Shown here piece after piece: positions 12,074 through 23,530 of a stretch of 64,000 nucleotides of DNA (its first letter is position 1; each line of letters opens with the position of its first letter). Position numbers and translations under genes: made by a program. Below the pieces are notes generated by a model. The model had not been told where the DNA came from and made no database searches. It saw only the letters and a list, made by a program, of their open reading frames with translations. Origin of the DNA: Cryptomeria japonica (Eukaryota; Streptophyta; Pinopsida; Cupressales; Cupressaceae); assembly GCF_030272615.1 (NCBI RefSeq), contig NC_081413.1, positions 24,122,501-24,186,500 on the forward strand, read 5' to 3'.

Positions 12074-12680
12074 AGATATTATGGCTTTGTTTTTTTCTAC
12101 TTACAATATTCTCTTTTTTGGTAGGTGGAAAATGTGGCGGCAATCAGTATGACCCAAAAATTTTTGTCTGCCCCTTTTTTACCGGTGTTGGTTTAGGCGT
12201 TTATTTTCACTGGTATATCAGAACTGGTTGGAGAGCCATCTTCTTAGCCTGTTGGCTAGCACCGATAATGGAGGCTTTTCTTCTATGAACCGGTCATGAG
12301 GACAACATATCGGTATCATAGTTCTGATACAACACAACCGGAACCGGTCATGGCAGTTTTTCAATGTTCCAACAACTAGATTTCTGCTTCCTAGTCTTCA
12401 TGATAACCGATTGTGGGAGCTAGTTTTTTTAAGGTTTCATCTGGTCTCGTTTTGACCTGCTACTCTAAATTTGGCCTCCAAGAGGCTTATTCTATGGGCA
12501 GGTCCTATCTATCTCTCCGGATCTTCAGGGGGCTTCTCCTCATAGCCTCCTTTCCTCTTTTTCATTTTATCTGAGCAAGGATATAGAGTTTTCTTCCTGA
12601 TTCTTTCCCTATTGAGCTCTTGAATCAGTTTTCTTGTTAATATGTATATTAGTAGCTTGCCACTTTTGCTTAAAAAAAAA
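12074..12680 (+). other. LINE 3' untranslated region and A tail
   Basis: Non-coding sequence with several ACCGGT-like motifs (12180-12350), ending in TGCTTAAAAAAAAA immediately before the target duplication. No ORF of note. Confidence 0.8.
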
Positions 12681-12692
12681 GAATTACCTTTT
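12681..12692. repeat. Right target-site duplication of LINE
   Basis: GAATTACCTTTT, identical to 3805-3816. Confidence 0.9.
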
Positions 12693-13560
12693 AAATTTCA
12701 GAAAAAGGAGGAATAGATCATTATCAAATACATCAACCTTCTAGAGTAGAGGGGATGTTTGAAAAAGATAATATATTGAAAAAGAGGAGAAGGAAAATAA
12801 GAATACACACCATCTCCAATATTAAGGAAAAGATGATTCTTAGAGAAGGATCACACACTATCACTAAGGAGAGATTGTTCAAGACAAATATGTTATTTCA
12901 AATAAAGAATAGGTCCTAGATAGCGAAGACACACATTCTATGCAAGAAATGACATCAAATGAAAATACAACTCAACAAAGGAAAGGTGAATCATTGGAGA
13001 AAAGAATAGAGGATTGAAATATCACCCTTTCCCCCCCAAGTATAGAGACAAGGACGTCAAAGAGAGATCATTTATAAAGGAAAAGCTATTCTAAAAGAAG
13101 GAAAGAGATCCTCATTAGGGATATGCACGTTCACATCATAGAAGTGTTTCTTATAAAATATACTACTGAATAAAGAAAATAATTTGATGAATGATTATAG
13201 ACTTCCAACACTAAGGAAGAGGTCCAATTAAGGATATGTACTTAGAATCCTCATTAGTGATACTTGTTCCAATATGAGAGGGAGTTCCCAATAGGAATAT
13301 ACACCTCTACAATCGATAAGAAATCCTTATAGAAGACACTACTTCACAAAGGGGAAAGTTTTAACCTTAAGAAGGAGAGATGTTTGAAATCACTCCTGCC
13401 CCCCCCATACATAGAGACAAGAGATGGGACAAAAATGGACTATTATGTTGCTTCCAAAGAATGATTGCATGTGAAATTGTACTATCACAAATGACAATGA
13501 GCCCTTGGTAAGTGAGCTACCAATGTCACATAATGATGAGCAACATAATAGCCACTAATG
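12693..13560 (-). other. Element A non-coding region between gag-protease and polypurine tract
   Basis: Corresponds to 54838-55600 and beyond in element B, with shared phrases such as the GGGGACAAGAGTGATTTCA region (plus strand near 13395-13420 here). There is no pol gene, only degenerate sequence with C/G runs at 13029-13037 and 13399-13407. Confidence 0.7.
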
Positions 13561-15280
13561 TTATTTGAAGATATGACAGATTGGATGAGCAATTTGAATA
13601 TGACATGTTAAATTCTCTACCATCTATGAGATTAAAAACATGTATAAGATGATAAATGTTGTAAACTATTGATCAAGAAAGTAGTCTCTAGGAGAAGCAT
13701 AGGCCACTAAGTCATACTCCTCTTGCACACAAGAAACCTTACGACAAGGACAAGTATAATTCATTGGGGCCTTATTTCTAGAAGAGATGATATTTGAATG
13801 AATATAAAATAAGGCCTCATAAGTGGGATAGAAAATATCCTAGGGAGACTCATACAGAGGATTGTCAATCACCATAATATCCTTATGAGGGGGATGAGTG
13901 TTGAGAGATATAGAGGATGAATTGATTGAGGTGAAGTCATCATCACTATTAAATATAGTATTCACATTGAGAGATGGTCTTTTAGATGCTTTGGTGGGAT
14001 TTAAAGGATTATATCCAAGTCCAAATGAAGCTTCATGTATGTTATTTTCTAAAGGAACTTTAATTCCTTGTTCGTTCGTACCACAACCATTGTCGTTATA
14101 CCCACTCTTAGCTAAAATGTGAAAACTTGGACCATAAAGGGATGCCATATCAGAAAGAGATGGTGGGGCCTCATAGGTCTCTGTGCCATAATTAGATGAT
14201 GAAGAATTGTTTGAACTAGAAGTAGCCACAAAATTGTTACTAAGTTCTTTAGAAAAAGTGGATTGCTTTTTAGGTTTATCCTTATCTTTCTCCTTCTCAA
14301 TCTTAGATCCTTCCAAATAAACCCTATATTCTCCCACAAAAGTAGGGTTAAAGTCTAGAGATCCCCAATCATCCTCCAAGAGTACTTGTTTTGGTTAAAA
14401 AAATATCTTTAGGAGGAGATGGTGATTCAGTGTGAGTGGAAGAAGAATCAAGATTACTCAAAGAACTAGACATACTTGAAGATGTAGGAGCATTTGAATA
14501 AGGATTAGAAGTAGCTAAATAAGAAGATGAGGTTTGTAACCCAAGACTTGTAAATTGGTATCAACATACAAAGTATACATCTTATTATTGTAGATGAACT
14601 TAAGTTGCCTATGGAAAGTAGAAGGGATGACTTGCATACAATGAAGTCAAGGTCATCCTAATAGAAGATTATAATTAAGACCATTGGGCATGAAATGGAT
14701 AGGTGTAGGTAAAATAATAGGTCCCACCTTAATAGGCAAGGTTATAGTACCTAAAGAAGATCTAAGAATATTATCAAAGCCACAAATAGTAAGAGAATCT
14801 GGTTTAATAAGAGATGTATCCACCTTGATCTTTTATAATAGACTAATTCTACAAACATTAAGGATAGAGCCATTGTCAACAAGGGTTCTTCTTATAGCAT
14901 TACCATTGATAAGGACAACAATCATAAGAGGACCATATTGGTCTTGGATATCATGAGAAGGCAACTCATCTTGTGTGAATACAATTTGAGCTTTAGGAGT
15001 ATTTATAGGATCAATCAAAGAAGCCATATTGTTAAGTGTCACTATGGGTGGGACATCTGAGTTCTTTAAAGCATCTTGTAGCATTCCATGATATGTGGAT
15101 GATGTTTGAACCAAATCCTAAAGAGATATCTTGGCAGGAGTAGCTTTAAGTTGTTCAATAAGACCTCATACTCTTTACTAAGAGTTTGTGATATACAAGG
15201 TACTTGTGAAAGAATAGGATGGGAAGGAGAAAGTGAAGAAGAAATAACTTGAGGAGGACTAGGTTGCCTATTGTTCCATG
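13561..15280 (-). pseudogene. Element A gag-protease, C-terminal half
   Basis: Minus-strand homologue of 53150-54837 in B. It resumes at QYNTWNNRQP next to the F insertion, then YHGMLQDALKN, KAQIVFTQDELPSHDIQ, the aspartic protease signature TLVDNGSILNVC (about 14850), NYNLLLG, EDDWGSLDFNPTFVGEYRV, GCGTNEQGIKVPLENN and a conserved end FIILYMFLIS...CHIFK before TAA at 13561-13563. The protease would process the gag precursor. Several stops and frameshifts are present, and the N-terminal half lies at 38045-39137, displaced by element F. Confidence 0.88.
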
Positions 15281-15285
15281 TATTA
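15281..15285. repeat. Left target-site duplication of element F
   Basis: TATTA, repeated at 38040-38044. Joining the two sides restores the gag sequence of element A as judged from element B (53160-53185). Confidence 0.93.
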
Positions 15286-16543
15286 TACTGGCATTTGATC
15301 ATTTGGTCTGAACCGGTAATTGTTTGTTTGCTTGATGCAACCAATACATGTCTATTTTTTAAAGAGATTAGATTGTTGTTTGATGAAAATATTGTATGTT
15401 TTCATTGATGGCAACTATATTTCTATAGCCATCTAAGTCTTATAGGTCAACCGATAAGGCTTAACCGGTAAGCAGAGATAGTTTTTATTAGAACCAATAT
15501 TTAGGACTTTAACTGGTAAAAGAACGACAATGTTATATTCCGACAACCGGTACAGGAAATCTATGAGGAATGAGTTGATGTGGTTTTGTAGAAGCAATGC
15601 AGACTGGTAGACGAGGTTATGTTCATGAACGCATGTGGTGATTTGATTAGATGAATGAAATTTGATTGAAAAAGTAGGTATTTTGACTGAGACTTAATAG
15701 GTAGTGATGAAAATCACTGATCGGTAAAATGACATAGAATTGGATTTGTTATGTCGGTGGCTAACATAACTAAGGCATGCAATGTAAGATTATTTAGATA
15801 CATTGAACTTAGGGAATTGTTTCAAGGTTCTAGCCAGCCTAATATTTTATTTAAGATGTGTGATGAGGTATGAAGATATATATGAGTATGAGCTTGAATG
15901 TATGAAAGATCATTAGCGAATTTTGTATTCTTGATAGTGCGATGATCAGAGGAGTTCTGAGATGAAGTATATGTGATGTTTTAATATTCTGAAGCAGATC
16001 TTATCAGACACTGAAGGTGTTATACTGAGATCATTTGTACTTGTTATCTCCCTAACAGTTGCAGTAAGAAAATCCTCTTACGAGGTCACTCCTAACAAGG
16101 TGCAGTCGGATCCTAACAAGTCTAATCATTAAATCCTCTAACCAGGTGACACATTAACTTGTGTCTGCAAATCCCATTAACTTGGGTAGCTCCTAATAGG
16201 GCTGGTCCTCATAGGCCTTATTGTATAGCTCTTAACTAGGCTTAGACACTCCTAATAGGGTGTGCCCCTAACTGGGTGTTGTAGATCTTAAACAGTCAGA
16301 TCTCTATACTGAAGATAGTGGATCTTTGTGGGTACCAACTCCCACCAAGGTTTTTCCCATTTGGGTTTTCCACGTATAACCTCTTATGTCATGTGGTTTT
16401 TGCTTTATCTGGTGATTGCATACTTGGTGTTATTTCTTATATTCCTATTAAGTTTTAAGTTGGAGAAATTGATAATAAGATTTGTATTGCTTTTACTTGC
16501 ATTGATTCAAACCCCCCCCTTTCAGTGGCTTATAAGTTCATTA
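15286..16543 (+). repeat. 5' LTR of element F
   Basis: 1258 bases; starts TACTGGCATTTG, where the 3' LTR has TGTTGGCATTTG, and ends CATTA/CATCA. It contains a quasi-palindrome at about 15393-15411 and a run of short CCTAAnnnGG repeats at 16050-16300. Confidence 0.92.
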
Positions 16544-16545
16544 AT

Positions 16546-16557
16546 TGGTATCAGAGC
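16546..16557 (+). other. tRNA-iMet primer-binding site of element F
   Basis: TGGTATCAGAGC, two bases after the LTR. Confidence 0.93.
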
Positions 16558-16638
16558 CAAAATTCCTTAAGGCCTAAACACTTGGAAGGGATCTCTAATC
16601 CTAAGGTAAATATGGGGGAAGGAATGAGTTACTGAGAG

Positions 16639-17758
16639 ATGGCTAAGGAACTTGCAGAAACCAAGGAAGATCTAGAAACCCTAAGAGGCAAGTATAAGAC
16701 ATCACTAGCTAAAAAGAAGGAACTGACCGAACAATTATTGGAGATCAATGAAAGTAGCTCTTCTGATGGAGAAAACATAGATGCATTGGTTGAGGAAGTG
16801 GAGAAACTAAATGGTGAGAAACTTAACCTGAGGAGAGAACTTGAAGACCTTAAAATCCGGATGAGTCAAGAACTTGAAGCTAGGAGGGCAGCTGAAGACA
16901 AGATCAAAGAGAAAGATCATGAGATCTATAAGATAAATTAGGAAAATGGAATTCTATATGCACACTGGCTTGAGGAGAAAGAAGAGAAAGAAGAAATAAA
17001 AGCAGATCTTGATATGGAATGTCTCTTAGGGAGACTCTTATGAAGCAAAATGAAGATCTTACTAAAGAGCTTGCAGAAGCTAATGAGAAGCTTGCAAAAT
17101 TCAACAAGAGTTCTACTATGCTGGATGAACATATCCAATCTAAGTGGGTGAATGGTGATACATTTGGGTTAGGATACAATACATTTGAGAAAGGAGAACC
17201 TTTCGGTACCAAGAGCAATATGCATGAAGGTAAAACAACTCCTAAGGCTCAGAAACCTAACGGTAAGAAAGCTTACAAAACTGTTTGTTTTAATTATCAT
17301 AAACCAGGACATACTGCACTAATGTATACTGCACTAATGTTTGTAGAAGCAAATATGATGCTAATATTGGTTATAGACCTGATACTAGATATGCGCCTAG
17401 AAAATTTGAAGGTTACTATTATACATGCAACATGTATGGACATAGATCTATCGAATGCAAGTATGGAGATAATTATCCAACACCTCATATGAATCCAAGA
17501 ATTGTTGGTGATTGGATAAGTTATTTAAATGATCAGAGAAGCATTAATTGGCAAAGACTCTATGTTAACCGATCGAGTCCTTATGAGATGGAGAAAAGAA
17601 TCAATGTGATTTGTTCAATCTGCAACAATTATGGACATGTGGCAGTGAATTGCAGAAGAAGGACAAGAAGAGGCAATGCAGGACCGTGGAGAGCATCTGG
17701 AAAGGCATGTTATCATTGTAACAAATCGGTACACATTGCTAAGTTTTGCAGAACATAG
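16639..17758 (+). pseudogene. Element F gag-like ORF: coiled coil plus CCHC knuckles
   Basis: Begins MAKELAETKEDLETLRGKYK and is heptad-rich through 16941 and 17019-17110, a clear coiled coil. It then carries four zinc-knuckle-like motifs: CFNYHKPGHTALM (degenerate), YTCNMYGHRSIEC (first Cys lost), CSICNNYGHVAVNC (perfect C-x2-C-x4-H-x4-C) and CYHCNKSVHIAKFC. Such knuckles bind RNA in gag nucleocapsids. The usual copia gag N-terminal domain is not seen, because the coiled coil starts 80 bases after the primer site. Stops and frameshifts near 16939, 17020 and 17330-17430 break it. Element D has the matching knuckles. Confidence 0.82.
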
Positions 17759-18407
17759 AAGAACCAATCGGTGAATCATTCTATAGACCGAAAAGGAAAG
17801 CAAAAAGTTGATATTGAAGAAACTAGAGTTGAGATGATTAGAACCTAGAAGAAGAAGAGTGATGACAAACCATCTGAGGAATACAATTCCTCACCTAGTG
17901 TGGAGAATCCATTACTGACAAACTAAGTTGTTTCTACAACTTGGGGTGTACATATTGTCAAATCTTGAGATGAACCCATGCATGAAGTATTGTAAGTTAA
18001 ATCTGCATATTCTAATGCATTTTGATGTGTATAAGTCTTTTTGAATCATAATTGATAAATATCATTCAGTTTTAGCAATCGGTAATATGCTTAAGAGTGT
18101 TTTAAGGTGTTTTAGGGTTTTGTCAGTTAAAGAATTTAATGCAATAGTTAGAAGGCAAATAAAAAGAACATTTTGAATTTCATTTCTCACATTGCGATCT
18201 TGAGAGGATTTGGCGAGCGAGTAGAGAAGAGAAAGTTTGTGATTACATTGTTCAATGTGTTTAGCAGTGATTTGAAGTGATTTGAAGAATATTTTGTATC
18301 GATGAATGGTGTTGAAGGTTTTGATGGTGTGAAATCCTAGTTCAGAAGCAGGAAAGGTATTTATTAGTAAATCTTACTCTTTGCTTTGATATTTTGCATA
18401 TTTTAGT
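17759..18407 (+). other. Spacer between the two ORFs of element F
   Basis: Short open remnants follow the knuckles (basic, lysine-rich to about 17925), then AT-rich non-coding sequence. A CAG|GTATTT-like site at 18353-18362 just before the next ATG also occurs in element D (43636-43641) and could be a splice or leader signal; this is speculative. Confidence 0.45.
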
Positions 18408-21400
18408 ATGGATACTCCACGTCTTGTTGATGTGACCGAGAGGCCATGACCGAAGTTCAAACATCATCCTTTTAAATCAGAAGAAACAGACCTTGTCACT
18501 GCCCAATCTAGTGTATCATATGGAGTTTTGCATGTTGAAGATGTCAGATCATTTTATCGCTGCAAACTGGAGGACACATGTGTAACAATTATTCATGATT
18601 GGTATAGATCATTGTGTGATAATAAAGACATACTAAAAGAATAGTTTAAGACTGTCGTCGAGAAGGGTTCCATCATGCAGTCAACTTCATTAATGATTTT
18701 GATAATGAGTTAGTTATATTTGTTTTGAGTCGGATTCATGATACATTTATGTTGTTGGATCGATTGCATTAAATAACCAAGGAAGTGATCCATGTAGTAA
18801 TCAGATTTTGCTCAACCGATGAAGTACCCTTACTAAGATCAGTACCCAAGAATGATGTTGAGAAGTTGATAGGATGAAGATGGGATGGTAGATCCATGAC
18901 AACAAACAACATCAATGATCCAAATGTGAAATATGCCTCTATGGTGATCGGGTATAGGATTTACTATTCAAGCAGAATGAACAGCATACCGGTACTATCT
19001 ATTCATATTGCCTACCGGATGGTAAAAGAGAATGTTGATTATGATTTAGCAGAGGCACTAAGAAGCCAACTGATGGTGAATCTAGAAGCTGTGAAGAAAG
19101 ACAAGAAGCTGAGATTCAAATTTGGACAATTTATTTTGGGATTGTTTTTCTATTTCCAAAAATTTTACCTCGGTATTGGAGATGTTCAATGGATTGAAGG
19201 TACCCCTGCACTACTTCAGATGAAGAACAACATCAGGATGTTGCAAGATAAGTTTGATAATATTTCATGGGGTTACTTCGAGGAGTTTCAAAAGAAAATG
19301 CATGCTAGAGAGCATATACCGACAGAAGTAGTCAACTGGTATGAGAAGACAATCTGTTTTATGGTAGATACATATACCTGTATGATGGAAGCATTTATTC
19401 CTAGAACCACATGGGTATTACCTATGCGATATGAGGTAGACAAGGATCTACTCATTGCTTATGCTAATCATCTGTTAGAGAAATCGATGGATACCACTGC
19501 AAAGAGATTTGGGACATACAAAGAAAAATCACTACAAGTCCACTCTGAGCTGCAAAGACCAGTAATTGCTAAGAAGATAAGGAAGGAGGTAGAAGCATTC
19601 ACTGAGCAAGAATAATTTACCAAAGAGAAGATAGCAGTAGCTAGAGAAAAGCATACAAAAGAACAAGGTGAAGCATCAAGTGTACCTACAGGTAGCCCTA
19701 CCGGTACGACTAGATCTACAAAATACAAAGCAACAGAAAAGAAGATGGAAGAAGAAATCTTAGAGAAACCATATGAATCACAAAGAGGGAAACCATCTAA
19801 AATTCAGTTCCAAAGAAAGCAAAAAGCTATTGATCCACCTGTTGCACTAGTACAAACTAGAAAGAGGAAGAAGCAACAAGCCCACAAACCGACAAATGAT
19901 GAAGATGCTTCTGAATCAAATGAGGATAAAAGAATGCTTAGAGCAAGTGTTCAGAAGCCTAAGGTAACCGGTAAGGGGAAATCACCTAAGAAACCATTTA
20001 CATTAGAAGACTTTTTCAATAGGATGGTTCAAATAATTAAGGATTATGGGATATACAAAGGTTTGAATACATTGTTTATTCATTTATCTAAAAGTCAACA
20101 AAGGGAGATTTAAGATGCAGTCATCTTCAGTATGAATAAATTTAGCAAAGCCCTCATTGAGTTACATGGGCAGATTCCAAATTGTTTGTATAATCTAATT
20201 GATGCAAGGTGGTAAGTTTCCATTAGCCAAGACAAAGAATTCGTTGATTATATCTTTAAGCCCCTGCAACCAGAAGCAAGTGAAGAAGAAATTGAATAGA
20301 TAAAGGTTAATACAAAAGCATCATTCAAGTCTAGAAATATATTAACAAGAATGTTAATAGGAGAGACCGAATCAGTCCAGAAGGAGACTGAGATTCTGAT
20401 CAAGAAGGCTTTAGGTCTCATCCCGAATGAAGAAGAGGAAAAACAAGTTGAGAAAGATAGTTTTGAAAAGTTCAAGTAAGAAGAGCTTCCTAAAGGTGTT
20501 AAGATCACAGGTTTTGAACCGGATCACAATTATATGCAAGATGATCTGATTGATGTTGAACCGATATTCATTCCCGATGATAACACCAGAGACAATGTTA
20601 ATAATACTATTGGTAATAAATATGTATTTGATGTTGATGTTCAAATGTTTGAACAACATGAGCAATAAGAGGAACAAGTGGAGAAGAAACTAAAGAAAAG
20701 AGCTCTGATGAGCCACCTGTGAACACACAGCCTACTGATAGTCAAGTTCTATCAGTAAGTGTAAGTGTAAATATTGAAGACATTCAAAAGGAAAAGATTG
20801 ATGATAAGAAGGATGAGGAAGTACTGGTGAATGAACAAAATATAGAAACAACACCACCACTAGTCAAGGATACCACTGAAGAAGAGAAGATAGAAGAAGA
20901 TAAGACCAAGAAGGAGAAAATAGAGAAAGAAAAGGAAGAGAAAAATGAGACAAAGGAGAAGAAAATAATTGATGATGATGATGACAACTCGGTGAGCATT
21001 AAAGGATCTATTGATGTGGACAATCTTAGTTCCTCTCAATTGATGGAGATTACAACAACAATGCAATCTAGAGCTCAAAGAAGAGAACAAAGGAACAACA
21101 AAGAGAGGTAGAGACAATCAAGACAATACTTGATATTTTGTCTAGTTTCCTACCTGAGACTAATACTGAAATTTTTGTCACTCCCATTGATAAACTTGGA
21201 TAGTTGGTTATCGATGTTGGAGGTCAACTCAATAATTTTGAAGATGCGGCATAAATATTAGTTGAAAAGGATTACATGAAGAAAAGGACATAACACCTGA
21301 TGTCTAGATAGATAAAGGTAAGGTAGCACTCATGGTTAATAAAGACTTGTTGAAGAATGCACTAGAAACCAAAGGAAAGATTTTGGCTACTATTTCAAAA

Positions 21401-21817
21401 TCTTCACTATTTTGTGCTGAGTTGAAGGAGAAAAGGGAAGATGATGAGAAAAAACTTGAAATATTGAGTGAAACATTTAGACCCCTGAATGAATCAACTA
21501 TTCTTTTTGGTAGATCAGTTGTAGACTTACATCATAAACTTGAGGTGTATGAACATGAGCAGGTCAAACGGGTAAGATCATTAAAGGAGCTCCAGACTCA
21601 ACTATTTCCTAAAGTGGAAATATTACAATGAGCATACAAGGAGTCAGAGGTTATTTTGGCTACACCAGAAATGAGCACAGTTGATGCAATGGAGGAAATA
21701 GCAAGGCAAATAAAGACACATGCTGAGATTACCGACACACTGTTAGAGACATGGGATAATGATCTAAAACAGTTGAAGTTTCATTTCAGTGACACTTTTT
21801 CTAAAATTAGTTTGTAA
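18408..21817 (+). pseudogene. Element F ORF2, unknown accessory protein in place of pol
   Basis: Starts MDTPRLVDV at 18408 and can be followed, across stops and frame changes, to TAA at 21815-21817 (over 1000 codons). The first part has SYGVLHVEDVRSFYRCKLED; 18896-19615 is a globular stretch with DLAEALRSQLMVNLEAVKKD, WGYFEEFQKKMH and PRTTWVLPMRYEVDKD; 19745-20113 is lysine-rich; 20719-21111 is a charged Lys/Glu coiled coil; 21332-21800 is helical. No RT, integrase or protease motif is present. The globular part aligns with 44242-44847 of element D. I do not recognise the family; a remote tie to plant-mobile-domain or putative plant transposon proteins is a guess. Confidence 0.72.
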
Positions 21818-21918
21818 AGAATTTATGAATCTTATATCTATATATGCTATGATGCAAATTTTGATGTAAAATGTATATATCTTTCATGTATTTTACTTCT
21901 TTATTTGGCATTGTTGTC

Positions 21919-22087
21919 AAAGGGGGAATAATAGTTAAGAGTTAGTCAAAATTTTGGATGTAATGTAAAGGGGGAGTAATAGGAGTAATTGCTAAGAGGG
22001 AGTACATGTCATGTAGTTAATTTTTGTATTGCACACTTAATTGACAAAAATTTTCCTAAGTGTTTCCATCAATGCCAAAGGGGGAGA
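21919..22087 (+). other. Four polypurine tracts of element F
   Basis: AAAGGGGGAA (21919), AAAGGGGGAG (21967), AAGAGGGAG (21994) and AAAGGGGGAGA (22077). The last abuts the 3' LTR. Element D has the same arrangement. Confidence 0.85.
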
Positions 22088-22088
22088 T

Positions 22089-22886
22089 TGTTGGCATTTG
22101 ATCATTTGGTTTGAAACGATAATTGTTTGTTTGCTTGATGCAACTGGTACATGTCTGTTTTGTAAAGAGATTAGATTGTTGTTTGATGACTATGTTGTAT
22201 GTTGTCATTTATGGCAACTATGTTTCTACAATCATCTGAGTCCTATAGTTCAACCGGTAAGGCTTCACCGATAAGAAGAGACAATTTTTATTAGAATCGG
22301 TAAAAGACAAACAGTATTATATTTCGACAATCGGTACAGGAAATCTATGAGGAATGAGTTGATGTGGTTCTGTAGCAAAAATAAAGACTAGTAGATGAGG
22401 TTAAGTTCATGACCGCATGTGGTGATTCGATCAGATGAACGAGATTTGATTGACAGAGAAGGTATTCTAACTGAGACTTAACTATAGTGATGAAAATAAC
22501 TCAGATTGGTGAAATGACACAAAATTAGATTTGTTATGTCGGTGGCCGACATAACTAAGGCATACAATGTAAGATTGTCTAGATACATTGAACCTAGGGA
22601 ATTGTGTCAAGGTTTTGGACAACCTAATAATATTTTTAAGATGTGTGATGAGGTATGAAGATATGTATGAGTATGAGCTTGAATGTATGAAAAATCATTA
22701 GCGAATTTCTTATTCCAGATAGTGCGATGATCAGAGGAGTTCTGAGATGAAGTATATGCAATGTTGTAATGTTCTGAAGTGGATCTTATCAGACACCGAA
22801 GGTGTTATACTAAGATCATTTGTACTTGTTGTCTCCCTAAAAGTTGTAGCAAGAAAATCCTCTTACAAAATCACTCCTAACAGGGT
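22089..22886 (+). repeat. 3' LTR of element F, left part
   Basis: Matches 15286-16090 of the 5' LTR, starting TGTTGGCATTTG. It is cut at CACTCCTAACAGGGT by element E and continues at 37601. Confidence 0.92.
22882..22886. repeat. Left target-site duplication of element E
   Basis: AGGGT, repeated at 37596-37600. Removal of E restores the F LTR (compare CCTAACAAGGTGCAGTCGG at 16092). Confidence 0.93.
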
Positions 22887-23530
22887 TGTTAGCCCCCCCT
22901 ACAATTTTCCCTTTTTAATGATCAAGCTCACGGGTTGCCTTATGGTGTCTTTATTTCTTTCGGGTCCTTTTGTACTCCTTCGAGTTGAACTTAAGCTGTT
23001 GAACTCTTAAAAATAGTTCAAAAGGTTCAAGGTTCAAAGTGGATTTTAGAAAAACGGTCATCTACGGTCTTTGTCTCCACTAAAGAAAGTGCATTATTGT
23101 TGTGTGTTTTGAACTTTGAAACCGTGAACCATTTGTCTTTTCAGTTCAAGGTTCAAAAGGTTCAAAATGTCTTTTGTGAGTCGCGGCTATGTGATGTCTC
23201 TTAACGAGCGGATGTCAATATGTGTTAAGTCGGTTTTGAATTTGACCCATGAACCATTTGTCTTTTCGGTTCAATGGTTTAAAGGTTCAAAGTTCTTGTT
23301 TGATAATCATGATTATTGCTCGTTCGCGCTATTGTTTTGTGTCCCTAGTTCATTGTTGTACTTTTTAGTTGAACTTAAACCAGTGAACTCTTCATGAGAT
23401 GGTTGAAGGTTGATAAGTTTTTCTTGAAAACTGATTCTAAGGCTTTTGTTAATACCGAAAGTGGCACGACACAGAGGAATATTCCCAATACCTAACAGTT
23501 TAAAATTTAAAAATAACATGAAAAGAAATC

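Larger units (their letters stand above)
3817..12680 (+). mobile_element. 5'-truncated plant L1-type LINE with RNase H
   Basis: Bounded by the 12-bp duplication GAATTACCTTTT and ending in a nine-base A tail at 12672-12680. It starts inside the endonuclease coding sequence (reading NVRGINAPDKR at 3818), so the promoter, ORF1 and the first endonuclease residues are missing. After excluding the S insertion about 6.0 kb of LINE remains: endonuclease, reverse transcriptase, zinc-binding RT tail, RNase H, an extra ORF and a 3' untranslated region. Many stops and frameshifts show it is dead. Confidence 0.93.

Noticed and set aside
20784-21117. Serine-rich and hydrophobic minus-strand ORFs
   Set aside because: They are antisense shadows of the Lys/Glu-rich coiled coil of F ORF2.
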